Assembly (NCBI GenBank): GCA_033439685.1
Contig: JAUEDM010000009.1
Coordinates: forward strand, 1,550,001 to 1,614,000
Source of the DNA: Apodospora peruviana
Taxonomy: Eukaryota > Ascomycota > Sordariomycetes > Sordariales > Lasiosphaeriaceae
Length of the DNA stretch: 64,000 nt
Direction: 5' to 3'
Position 1 is the first letter of the stretch. The number at the start of each line of letters is the position of its first letter. Positions 53,508 to 64,000 of the stretch are shown piece after piece. The notes below the pieces were generated by a model, which saw nothing but the letters and a program-made list of their open reading frames with translations, did no database searches and was not told the origin of the DNA. Both the position numbers and the translations under genes were made by a program.

Positions 53508-55398
53508 CTAGGACACATTCGCCCAAGACGCCTCGTAGCGCTCAAACGCCGCCACTGATCGGTCAACCAGGGAGAACCGCACGCCTACCGCGGCAAACTG
53601 CTCCGTGAAGTTAGAAGCCAACGCATAGCACTCATCCTGCGGGATAGGGCGCGGCGGGCGGTGGTAGCAGGAGAGATTGGCAGCCAGTCGTATCTCTTCC
53701 AGATTAGCGAGATATGTCCTATTGGCACCCACAAACCCTGCAATCGCAGAGCCATGACAGCACTCGTTGTGCATCACGGTCAAGATCTGCGTGTAAAGAT
53801 CGAGAAATTCCCCGGGGAATGGAGAAAAAGGCTCCCAGAGCCTTGTTCCACGCATGGCCCCAAAGTCAATAAACTCGAGCCGGACGAGCGAAGGCGGGAG
53901 GCGCTGCGCGAGCTGGAACACATTCGGCAAAATCTTGCGGCTGTCCGTACCGAACAGCCAGAACGCCTCGACAGTCAAGGATCTGAGGCGCGTCATTCCG
54001 CTCAGGTCAGACACCAGAGGGCCGTCGCGGTGTCTACTCAGCCAGTCCCCGTGAGACGACGATGTTGTGAGGGACAGCCGCTCGAGCGTACCAGACAGGC
54101 GACGCAAGAGCTTCGCCAGAGTTCTGTCAAACAAGGCGCTTGGGACACCGTCGAATGAGCGGAACTCAAATGTTAGCGAGATAAGATGCGGAAAGGGGAA
54201 CGGCGGGTACATCATGAAGTCGGCGGGCTTCATCTGGAGGCGGACGAGCTCTTTGACATTTTCCCGGACTGTTGGGAGGATCATTGGCCCGACCACCGCG
54301 CCATCGAGGGGTTCCTTGTCGTTGCTGTCGTTATTGTCGTTGTTGATGAAGTTGATGACTTTGTTGATGATGTTCTTTGTCGTTATTGTTCTCGAAGCTG
54401 TACTCAATATCACCGTCGCTGATCCTGTTTATGATGTTCTGGATACCACAGGAAACCTGCGCTTGACCTTTGATCTCCAATCGGCGGAGCCCAGGCGATG
54501 GGAGTGTGAGGAGGAAGGAGTGAAGAGGACCACAGCAGACAAAGTGTTGATGCGGTTTCTGATAAGTCATCGCCCGGGTGATGCCACCTGGTGGCAACTC
54601 TAGTGTTATCTGCTCGACCTCGGAGAGGAAGGCGTGCTGCTGTGGGCCAGTAGGAGAATCGTTATCGTGGGGACAGTATTGGATCCTGAAACGCCCGTTT
54701 GCACCGTTTCTGGCCACCAGATCTACTGGAAACTCAGCCGGGGCCACTTTTTTCCAGAGCACGCCGCCTTCGGGGTAGGACGGGATTAGCGGGAGCGGGA
54801 TCGAGTAGCTTTCATGGCACAGACAGCCGCCGAGGAGGATGAAGAGGGACTTGACTCCCGATATCATGGCCAGCACGCCGCCGAGAACGGTCCCGCTGTC
54901 CAGGACAAGGGGATCTCTATCCATGGAACCACACGGCGAAGGCCATTTTTGGATCTCGGCCCAGCAGTACGAAGGCATGAAAGACAAATACACCCCCCTA
55001 TGGGGCTGGTTGTTGCCCAGCAGGAGGCCAACCCAGGAAAACGACCGGACCAAGATGCGAAAATCGGCCCGGTTGATCATGGTGCGGAAGAAGCATAATA
55101 GCTCGTCTTGGTTTCGAAGGAGAACCCAACGGTAGAGAAATCTGGTGGCGAGGTGGTGCAGATTTCTCGAGGTTCGGCTGAGGCTGTGGAAGCTCGTGCG
55201 GGAGTTAAAATGGTCAATATTTCTCCTTGGCAGCTCGCCATTGGAGCCGTGGGTCGTCACGGGGCCCTTGGGACGGAGGTTTTCAAAAATCATGTCGACG
55301 AGCTCTGTTGGGAGCCGCCGGAAGCCGAACGCGGAACTGGCGGACGCAGGGGACTCTCCCATGTCCCTGACTCCCGCCGAGGGCATGTTGACGGCCAT
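53508..55398 (-). CDS. F-box protein with long C-terminal half
   Basis: An N-terminal F-box is visible at about residues 26-75 (FRRLPTELVDMIFENLRP, then SLSRTSRNLHHLATRFLYRW). Typical fungal F-box proteins follow it with a long, weakly repeated leucine-rich region; here LRRLEIKG, LRSLTVEAFWLFG and LVRLEFIDFG fit that. The frame shifts between about 54440 and 54350, in a stretch of AAC/CAA repeats. A 55-bp intron with a GTGATA donor and a CAAAG acceptor restores the phase; an 88-bp alternative using GTATCC also does. With either, the product is about 620 residues. A true frameshift in the repeat is the other possibility. Expected role: substrate adaptor of an SCF ubiquitin ligase. Confidence 0.72.
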
Positions 55399-55992
55399 GG
55401 TCGCCGAAGGGTCGCAGATCTTGTGTGTGGCAGTTCTTTGTTGGTGATCAAACCAATGAAGTGTTCAGTGAGTGCTTGAATGGCGTAGAGGCAGAGCCTA
55501 AAGATGGGACAGCTTTGCTCCAGTTGGCAGTTGGGGGACCGTGACCATTTAAATGATTTGTGCACGTCTCATTGCCGCTAACTCAGCGAACCCCGGAGCT
55601 GGTATGATGTCTACGATTTCTAATAGCTTCTAACCCATGACTCGTGGTGCCCTGTCATGCGCCTGGGGTTCATATCAATGATGTTTTCTTTTGAACAAAA
55701 CTGCCGTTTTCGATTGGGGCGTTTGCTTGATTTCTTACCCCCCTTAAGAAGGTACCTTGCTTGATGCCCCTGTTGCTCGTAGCGGGTGTACATTACTACC
55801 TTATTTTACCGTGGGATGGTGTACAGGAGTATACGCAACTTACAAACATGGAATTAATCCTAGTTACAGCATACCCAGGATTCCGCAATTTACGCCCGTC
55901 CTATATGTGTACACCCAAAGCCCGTCATCATAAGTCATAACCATCCAGTCACCACTTTCACACCCCGCCACAGAAATAAGGTATCTGCCAAT
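55399..55992. other. intergenic region, no gene recognised
   Basis: Separates two minus-strand genes; no feature stands out. Confidence 0.4.
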
Positions 55993-57929
55993 CTACTTCT
56001 CACCAGCCTTCTTCCCATTCTCTACGCCGTCATCATCAGCAGCTGCAACCTCCGTCTCCCCTACCATGACTTTCTCCCCCTTCGCAGCCGCAGCCGCAGC
56101 AGCATTCGCCTCCTCCGCGTGAGCAGCAGCATCCTTCAACTGACTCCTCCTCACACAAACAACACCATACTCGTCATCGCCCAGGTGCGCATCCGGATCG
56201 TCAAACACAACCCACTCGTCCTCGACAAACGGCTTATCAGACCCGCGGCGACGACCGAACCAGCGGCCCCGCGAGTCGTTCCGCCCGGCCCCGACAATCA
56301 GGTTCTGCGGCCGGTAGTCCGGGTTCGCCTTCATCCGGTCGATGACCGACCCGTGCACGCGCATCTGCAACGGCACGTCCCTGCCTTCGCCCCGCGGCAC
56401 CGGACACCGAATCGGCCGCCAGTAACCCGTGTTGGGATCCATGTCCATGCGCTTGAACGGGCAGTATTCCATCCAGAGGTATTTGAGCTTTTCGAGTTTC
56501 AGCACGTCGTGCACCGGCTCCTGGTGCATGCGGGTGTACCGGTCGTGGAGGTCGGCTTTGGTTGCTGGGTGGAGGTTCAAGCCCATGGGATTGTTTGGGG
56601 TCGGTTGGTGGTGGTTATGCACGGCAATTTTGGCCCTGGCGAGGCGCTTCGCGTCGAACTTGACGCCGGCGCGCTGGGCCGCGCGGACCATCCAGACAAG
56701 GGGTACGTGGGCCATGTTCATGACGCGCTCGTCGGCGGGATCGGGCCAGCCGCCGCCGACGTCGCAGTGGTTGCCGGCGAACCAGACCTCGTGTACCTGC
56801 TGCCCGAACTTAGTGGTGTCGTGGCTGCGGGCCTCGATCTGCTCGGGTGACGTCGGCGACGTCGGCGACGTCATGTCGAAGTCCTCCTCGCGATCTGCTT
56901 CCGCGGCCCGTTCAACCGGAGGCGGCCCGGCGAGCTGGCACTTGTCCTTCTCGGAGGGCGGCTTCGCCTGATAGACCAGGTCCGGGCGGAACTTGACGCG
57001 GCGCTCGTCGATGCTCACGGCGTGCCAGATCTCGCGCGCGCTGCTGCGGGCCGAGTAAGGGAGCGCCGTCTTGGACGACGCGCGCCCGAAGAAGGGCGTC
57101 TCGAACTGCGGCACGCTGTTGACGGTGTCGAACAGACCCAGAAAGCGGATGGGGTCGAGCTGCCGGGAAAAGTTCTTGCGGAACCCTTTGACTTTGGCGC
57201 CGAGCTTCTTGGCCTTGTCGTAGTTCTTGCGGTTGCGTGCATCCTGCGGGCCATCGCCGGGCTTTTTGTCGCCGAACGGCTTGCGGCACTGCCACTCGGA
57301 GAAGACCTCCCAGGCGAACTCGACCATCTCCTCGTTGCCGTGCGGCAGCAGGCCGACGTCGTCGAGCATCTCGGCCAGGAACCGGGCCGTGTAGGCGCCG
57401 CGCGAGAAGCCGAAGATGTAGATCTGGTCACCGGGCGCGTAGTAGCGCATGAGGAACTTGTAGCCGCTCAGGACGTGTTCGCTGAGGGATTTGCCGAACA
57501 TCAGGTCGATGCCCTTTTCGACTTCTGATCGCATCTTGACCAGCCAGTCGGTGCGAGCGAGCGCGCTTCTCACCGCGTACGTACCGATGCCCGCTGTCAT
57601 AGATGGACCGTTGTCAGTATACCTACGTGTCTGTGACGAGTCAAGTGGGGAGTAGGCAGGTAGGTTGGAATGGGTGCTGTCTCACGTTGATAGTAGTGGT
57701 CTGTAAGTAAGTGTTGTTAGAAGCTATCCGCCTCGAGTGTCTGCTTTGGATGACACATACATTGATCAGGGGCCCCTCTGTCGAGCAGCCCAAAGATCTT
57801 GAGGATGTTAGTCTCGGTGCCATCGCCCTTGTACTGGTTGCCGGTGCCGTCGAAGCACAGTACAAGGTTACGTGGCGGGCGAGGGGTCTCCTCCGGAGGA
57901 ACATCGACGAGCGTCTGATCGCGCTTCAT
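55993..57929 (-). CDS. DUF2235 alpha/beta-hydrolase (Tle1-like phospholipase fold)
   Basis: Three exons (57929-57761, 57700-57686, 57593-55993) give 594 residues; the middle exon is only 15 nt (HYYQ region), and phases close on both sides. Motifs of the family: LCFDGTGNQ at 24-32, YYQPGIGTY with the usual tyrosines, nucleophile Ser125 in IFGFSRGAYTAR, and FAGNHCDVGGGWPD carrying the likely Asp. The last 100 residues are low-complexity with Ala and Glu runs. Fungal DUF2235 proteins are uncharacterised; bacterial relatives include type VI secretion phospholipases. An ATG 57 bp upstream (57986) is in frame and would add 19 residues. No signal peptide. Probably cytosolic lipid or ester hydrolase. 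Confidence 0.85.
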
Positions 57930-57986
57930 CGTTGCTGGAGGAGTGAGTGGGTGTAAGCCCGCTATTCCACGGGCCTGTCCGTACAT

Positions 57987-58889
57987 GGTGGATTTTCTCT
58001 TCAGTTTTGGTCAAGTGTAAGATAGGGGAGGGAAGGTTGATGGCAGGAGACAGAGAAGCAGCAACATCTGCCAGCATCTTCGACGAGGGGAGACCCCGTT
58101 GGAACGGCCAAGAGTGCCGAGAGATACCAAGCTTTTATGTGCAGGTCAACTCCCGTTCAAACGATGCGGGGGTGTCTCAGATACCTCAGCCTTATAGGGA
58201 GGGTGTCCAACAACGTTCTGGACCCAGCCATGACTCTAGCGCGCTGCATCCGGCATTCCAGCTCGCATTCGGCCACTCCAGCCGACCAACGACAGCACAT
58301 TTCGCGGGGTGTGGCTTGTTAATAATGGTTAGCTGAACCACCATCGTCTGGTCCGGATGGGAGTCAAGTGCAGCTCTTGCATGAGTACCAACAGTCGCGA
58401 GACGCCACTTTATGGCAATTGGCTGGGCAACCCCCGTGAAGCTGTGGGAGCAGTCCATCTGACCGACCCCTCAGCCAGCCTCCAACCGGTCGTACAAATT
58501 GTTCCTCGGGGCTTTTTCTCCACTGGGTGTGGCGATGCGGTCGAGATAACCGTGAAGCTTGTTCATTGTTAGTCTAGATGACAGGTCTGCCTGGGAGCAG
58601 ATCGTGTCTCGGATCTACCGTGTGGTCTGGTTGCTATGTCTCTCAGTGCCGACGAGAGAACATCACATACGCCCTCTTTCGTGCTCGGTTAAAGACCTCA
58701 GGTTCGGTCATTAGTCGCGCGCCATTGCCGGGCGGTTTGTTGACTTGATTGATCTCAAGGCCTCGCCCAGACAGTGGCCGTTGGCTCGCATATTGGCGAA
58801 GACCTAGGTATCTTGAGCTGGTCATCTCAAGCGCCAACCCGTGTAAGTGGAAGCGTGGCATCGGAACGAACACGGATCCAACCGGACCT
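57987..58889. other. intergenic region upstream of the DUF2235 gene
   Basis: No intact gene. Sequence near 58750-58889 may include decayed upstream parts of the GH10 remnant, but nothing recognisable. Confidence 0.4.
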
Positions 58890-59320
58890 CCGGGTCCCGT
58901 GTGGGGCTCAACCATCGGCTCGGCCTTCGCGCGCGCCGCCGCCGACCCAGCTGCGAAGTTGTGCTACACCGACTGCAAATGCCACAAGCCGGGGGACAGC
59001 TACCGGCGTGCAACCCTCATCGAGATGGTCAAGGCGTACGGGGTATGATGCACCGATCCACGGCATAGGCTCGCAAGGAGACACGACGACCGGCCAGGTC
59101 GGAGCTGCTTCTGCCCTGGCTACAACCTCCAGGGCTTTGGGGACGTTGCTGTCGAAGGCTGCGTATACGGAGCTAGGTAATTATCTCCACCCTTTCTCGA
59201 ACCCCAAACTTGCCCACCAGACCATTATTAACTTTGTTGCGACGGTTGTATTGACGTGCAAGCAGGTCACGGCCTATGTGCACATCAATACGTCCAAAGC
59301 TTGGACAAGTAAACATGCAC
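58890..59320 (+). pseudogene. decayed GH10 endo-beta-1,4-xylanase, second half
   Basis: The plus-strand translation shows GH10 blocks in order: GPVWGSTIGSAFARAA and ADPAAKLCYTDCK (family: ADP-x-AKLYYNDYN), then IEMVKAYG, then after a +1 frame change near 59040 the block YDAPIHGIGSQGDTTTGQ (family: G-x-PI-x-G-x-G-x-Q-x-H), SALATTSRAL, and AYTEL, which holds the nucleophile Glu. A further piece, KLAHQTIINFVATVVLTCKQ, matches weakly the helix before the last strands. The first half with the acid/base Glu (WDVVNE) is missing, there is at least one frameshift, and no start or signal peptide is seen. It is a fossil of a secreted plant-cell-wall-degrading enzyme. Assignment rests on motif recognition by eye. 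Confidence 0.65.
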
Positions 59321-60616
59321 AAGCAAGTTGCATCCATATTGCGATAGCAACCGGGAGAATAAAGCGAGGTCCTGGCTCCTCGCCATCCTGAGCGCCTGGG
59401 CCAGTGCGCTCAGAAACACTCGGATCACTACCTTACAACGATAATAAGTGAAGCCCAACAACACCGGCGGGAGGAAGAGGGCCTCGAGTGTTGCACAGGA
59501 GTTTGCGCATCCTGCAGTATTGGGCGCTGTTTGCGTTCCATACACGCCAGAAACGGCACTACCGTTGGCTGCAGTTCTCCAAAACCTAACCTTGAAAGTA
59601 GTGGGTGTCCAGCTGTGCTGTGCGATGTGCGAAGGGAAAAATGGTTGGACAACTCCAAAGATGCCGGGCCAGTTGTGCAAGATACCGCTAGATCAGGAAC
59701 CACCCTCAACCAGTTTGTAGACTTCTAGCTGTATCCGACTGGACGATGGAAAGGACGAAAAATACCATGGAGAGGGCAGAGAAGAAAAAAAAGAAGAAAA
59801 CCCCCTAATGGCGATTGCATGAGCAGTGGTCATATGGGAAAGATTGGCTCGTAGCGACTGTTGTTTGTCCCAGTCTGAGTGCATGACTTGCTCAAAGAAG
59901 ACGGACAAACCAGTGCCTACCGGTAAAGTCCAAGCACTGCCAGGTGTGTACGCAGAACCGCATAGCGATACATTGCATGTGCATCGCGCGGAATGAGGTA
60001 ACAATGAAGAAAAGGCTGCAGAAATTGCAGGTAGTTCGCAGCCAGAGTCGTCAACCTGAGCCATAACTTGGCAGGTGCTTGGGTGATTGGTGAATGCAGC
60101 GACTCGATAGTCCGACTCGACGCGCAACCGTTTGTAGCGTCGAGGCATTGTCGCAACCGCTGCAGAATTTCAGAAATGGAGACGTGAAACGCGGACAGTG
60201 TGTTGTGTGTACTGGCCATGCTCACACGATTCTGCTGCCAGGACGGCTAAATGTGGGGAATGAGCCACACTGTGCGGGGGCCAAGGCCAGCGACTGAGAG
60301 GGCATTGTTCCTGGGCAAAGAGTCACGGGCCAGGTCACGTTCTCTCGCCAGGTGGGTCAGTGCTCGGCATCTAACTTTCCACGACCTCATACGAAACTTT
60401 GCAGGCAAAAAAAAAGTAAAGCTCTCCGACCTCCGTCACGCTGTCCATTCCTACCGTAGCACACTTACCGACCGCGAATTTCCATTGCACGTCTAGCATT
60501 TGCACAGCATTTTCCCATCCACACATCCTCGACTTGTCAATTGGCTTCCGCATTAATTGACTACGAACAAACTCGAACTCACTCCCAAAACAAACGACAC
60601 CGATTGTTTTGTCGCC
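59321..60616. other. intergenic region upstream of the GYF gene
   Basis: No gene recognised on either strand. The last 150 bp form the leader of the GYF gene. Confidence 0.4.
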
Positions 60617-63600
60617 ATGCCTTCCCAGCTACCTTCGAGCTTTGCCTCAGCTGCCGCGGGCCAAAATCGAGATCCCAGGGGAACTGGACGAAGCGATTCC
60701 GTGCGTGGCTCTGGCAGCGGCGAATGGTAAGTACACCAACCCCCAACCCCGGCCTCGCATTCATCAGTCACCCCGTCGCCGAGCGTGCATCTATTCTCGT
60801 TCGCGTTGCCACCGGGTCTGCTCGGCCCCGGTCTTGTCCAGATTGAGATCTCAAAAGCAGCGCTCGGCGCAGTGAATGCAGGCATTCGTGATCAGACCTC
60901 TAAACACTCTCGCATGATATGATGAGTCTTTGTGGCAAAACTGACGTCCATTGCAGGCCGCGTTCTAATGGTACGAGAACCTTCCGCCGACAGTCAACCA
61001 CACCCTTCAACCAGTCCGTCTCCGCGAACTCGAACGACATGCCACAAACCTCTGCTACCGACGCGCCCCCCATGTCTGCAAATTCCCAGTCCGTCAACTT
61101 TGACACGCCTGGGTCACTTCGATACTCCAAGGAGGAGTTGTTGGAGATTTCTAAAAATACCCGTGAACTCTCACAAATTGATTTGTCTAGCCTATACCTG
61201 CCCAACTGGAATCCGACGCAGGTTAATGGTGGCTCTGTCCGAGGCTGGGGCAAGACTGGCGATTCGGCCCATATCCCACAAGATCCAACAGTTTGTTGGG
61301 ATCACAACGGCTTAGTGGCGCCCATTGGCCTGGAAGAAATGTCTCCGGAGGAGCGGGAGCTATTTGCCGGTGATGTCAATTCCACTTTGAAGATTCCCCA
61401 GCAGATCAAGGATGGGGGGCTTCAGGGAGGTGGTGGACCGAACGGACGTAAGACTTCCATTAGTGCCGGCACCGGCAACTATGCAATGTCGACCCCTTCA
61501 AGTGCTTCACGGCCTGGCACTCGACGCCGAGAAACGACGGACACAAGCCCGTTCCCGGGGGATAGCCTGGCTTCTCCAACAGCCAATAGCCGGTTTTCTC
61601 GCGATGCTCCCTGGCTACCAACGCGGCGGGCCACCGAGCTGAAAGAAGGAATTTCTGACGAGCCAGAAGAGGACAATTCTCGCGAGGCACCAACCAGAGG
61701 TCAGTCTTTTGCGCAGTCGACGCGTGGTGGCAACACCACGACAGCCAATAACTTTGGCTCCGCCTCAGGCTCCACCTCAGGCTCCGCTTCCCTTTGGGGA
61801 GTCTCGCCCGTCTCTGCGACTTCAGGAATAGGTGCTTTTGGGAGCTTCGCGCTTGGAGCGTCAACAATCGGAGACAAGCGATTCGGCGGTACCGCCGGTG
61901 GAAGTCGTCTCGCACATCTCCTCCCGAAGGACTCCACCGAGAGCCCGCCAGCAAAGCCGAGCCCGAGCGATGCCGTCAACCCCGATGCGAACCGTGGATG
62001 GAGGCCTCGACAGCGGACCGATACCGACCCATTCGGAACTGAGGACAATGCTTCTGGGAGTGCTGTACTGGGTGGAGCGCAAGACAACAGCCCTCCAACC
62101 ATGCCAACCCAGATTCAGCGCGGGGGCATGTTCGATACGCCAGTCAAGGGAAGCACCGGTGATTTTGGAATGTCGGGTCTCACCCTGGGGAACACTGGGT
62201 TGGGAAACGGCCCAGCTAGCCCCTCCGAGACCAACCCATATCGGAGCCCTTTAGCAGACCGTGTTGACGATGGCCACGATGACAACGAGCCGAACCGACA
62301 TGTGCACGGCGGGCCGGGATCCGAGCCATCTTCCAACTTCAACACGCTGTCCCGGACTTTCGGAGCCAACGCATTCGAAGGTAGCGACCGAAGCCAGACC
62401 TCTAGTGTAGGCGCCAAGGGGTTCCCGACCGTCAACACCATGACCGGCTGGCCTGCTGGACCATCCTCGGCCACGCCGGATCGTGAGCGACAGTTCAATA
62501 ATGCGTTTGGGGGCAGTATCTTCAGCCCTCTTGGTGATCTTCCCACGCCTGGACTTGGTGGTTTGGGTGGTGTCTTTGGCGCACCTAGTGCTTCTGGTCT
62601 GGGCCGTGGTAGCAAGCTTGGCTCCCTCTTTCCTCCGGCCATGCAGGCCCAGATGCACGGACACGAGCAGGAGAGCCTCGGCGACTCGGTGCCGGACCTG
62701 CGACAGAGCAATCCCTTGGGTGCCATTGGCCGTGGCGCAATAGGCACACAGTCCCGGGACACGGGTAGTCCGGTGAGAACCACGAGAGGTGCCTTCGAGG
62801 ACGTCTTCCCTTCCGCATCACAGTTCACTACTGGCGAACAAGTGCAGTCCGGTTTGACTGCAACTACCGGCGCGCCGTTCTCGGCAACACAGACGTCGGG
62901 GGACCCATCTGCGATGCGGACTATGGTTATGCCTGATAGGATGAGGTGGGTGTATTTAGATCCGCAGGGCACGATGCAGGGACCGTTTAGTGGACTGGAG
63001 ATGAACGATTGGTACAAGGCCAACTTCTTCACCCCCGATCTCCGTGTCAAGCGTTTGGAGGATCCCGATTTCGAGCCTCTTGGTCAGCTTATCCGTCGCA
63101 TCGGTAACTCGCGCGAGCCGTTCCTCGTCCCCCAGATGGGCGTCCCCCATGGCCCGCCTCCCCAGCCTGGAGGTCCATTCGCTATTGGCTCCACCTCCGA
63201 GGCCGTTCCTCCTCTCCAAAACGCCTTCCCTTCCTTTGGCCGGACTCTTACAGCCGCCCAGCAGAACGATCTCGAGCGCAGAAAGCAGGAAGAGCAGTTG
63301 TATCATGCGAGACAGCGGGAGCTTGCCCATCATCACCATCATCAGCCGTTCGGTAGGCTGCCGATACAGCCCGGATTGCCTGGCGCCCTCCATCATCACT
63401 CAAGCGCCCACAGCCTTCAGAGTCAGCCCAGCTTTGGCAGCATTACCTCTCCCATCGCCATGGCTCCGCAACCGCCTATTGGTGCCATCGGCCCAAACGC
63501 GGGGTTTTTTGATGCGTCTGTGAGCATGGCACCAGGTGCACCCCAATCTGCGGCGTTCGCTGGGGCTGAGACCTTCACTTCGGATCTGAACTTTGGTGAG

Positions 63601-64000
63601 CGGCAACTTCTGGCCAACATGCAAGCAACTGGTGGTCTCCAAGGAATCATGCCCGGTCAGCCCACCAGTGCTTCGGGAAACGACAATTCCGGGTTGCGGA
63701 GTCAACTGCCCGGAATCGATCAGTTGCAAAAGGACTCACAGGGATTCAGCACCAGAATCAAGGAATTCATGGACCTCCGCGCTCAACATGAGGCCGATGA
63801 AGCTGCCGCCGTAGCTGGTCTTTCCGATGTGAGGGACCGTGCCACACAGCGCGATGATCAGTTCCGTCCTCGCGCCTCGGAAGAGGTTGTTAGCGTCACC
63901 AAGGCTACCATCAGTGAATCGCCTACAGAGATCACTGTCACAAAGAAAGTGACCACGCAGTCGGCGCAGAGTCAGCATGAGTTATCTCTGACTGAGAGGG
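60617..64000 (+). CDS. GYF-domain protein (Smy2/GIGYF-like), 3' end beyond the window
   Basis: Exon 1 is 60617-60726; a 230-bp intron follows; exon 2 starts at 60957 and stays open to the window edge, so more than 1050 residues are visible. Near Tyr93 the sequence YSKEELL matches the eIF4E-binding consensus Y-x4-L-hydrophobic. The next 550 residues are low-complexity (Gly, Ser, Pro, Thr). The GYF domain lies at about 699-760: MRWVYLDPQGTMQGPFSG, then EMNDWYKANFFTPDLRVKR; the signature GYF reads NFF here. It binds Pro-rich ligands. A His run and a coiled, Gln/Arg-rich helix (LERRKQEEQLYHARQREL) follow. In yeast and animals such proteins repress translation or aid mRNA decay and vesicle traffic. 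The long antisense open frame at 62115-63050 is a shadow of this gene. Confidence 0.88.

Noticed and set aside
62115..63050. 311-codon minus-strand frame
   Set aside because: Antisense shadow of the GYF-protein gene, whose plus-strand frame runs open to the window end.
1..64000. CRISPR arrays, operons, bacterial ribosome-binding sites, rRNA genes
   Set aside because: None seen; intron-containing genes and gene families show a eukaryotic fungal genome.

Overview
The window is nuclear DNA of a filamentous ascomycete (Pezizomycotina, most likely a Sordariomycete). The genes have short GT-AG introns of about 50-110 bp, some with a CTAAC branch site, and stand alone on both strands with no operons. 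The families present are typical of such fungi: a HET-domain protein, a NACHT/WD40 NOD-like receptor, secreted Cys-rich proteins, many MFS transporters, a BBE-like flavoenzyme, DUF1996 and DUF2235 proteins, and a GYF protein. I rebuilt the exons by hand from splice signals and checked that reading phases close; every gene model is an inference.

Layout. 0-2.9 kb: a small secreted Cys-rich protein, then an AT-rich stretch with a MITE-like element carrying long decayed inverted repeats. 2.9-9.1 kb: a CocE/X-Pro peptidase-family hydrolase, a large membrane-HET fusion protein and a 93-residue secreted protein with eight cysteines. 10.9-19.7 kb: a bicovalent-flavin BBE-like oxidase, an amidase, and a Dal5/Tna1-type MFS permease divergent from the amidase. 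20.2-25.8 kb: a tiny metallothionein-like Cys/His peptide, an unrecognised protein and a ZIP zinc transporter. 25.8-29 kb: an apparently gene-poor, partly AT-rich interval. 29-37.7 kb: a SIRT6/7-like sirtuin, a sugar-porter-type MFS, a second Dal5-type MFS and a FAD monooxygenase, the last three possibly one catabolic group. 38.3-41.3 kb: a graveyard holding a broken protein kinase, a fragment with a C-terminal membrane helix, a Cys-rich remnant and a cluster of hairpins. 41.4-46.8 kb: a hydrolase-NACHT-WD40 NLR. 47.7-53.1 kb: a fructosamine-kinase-like protein and an aldo-keto reductase sharing a divergent promoter, then a secreted DUF1996 protein. 53.5-57.9 kb: an F-box protein and a DUF2235 hydrolase. 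58-60.6 kb: mostly non-coding, but with the decayed second half of a GH10 xylanase. 60.6 kb to the end: a GYF-domain translation-regulator-like gene that runs off the window.

Common themes are non-self recognition and programmed cell death (the HET fusion and the NLR), host or substrate interaction (secreted Cys-rich proteins, DUF1996, the xylanase remnant), metal handling (metallothionein-like peptide and ZIP) and uptake plus oxidation of small nitrogenous or aromatic compounds (amidase, Dal5-type permeases, FAD monooxygenase). The most unusual items are the two-repeat Cys/His peptide, the membrane-HET fusion, the hidden GH10 fossil, the inverted-repeat element at 1.7-2.35 kb and the hairpin cluster at 40.8-41.1 kb.
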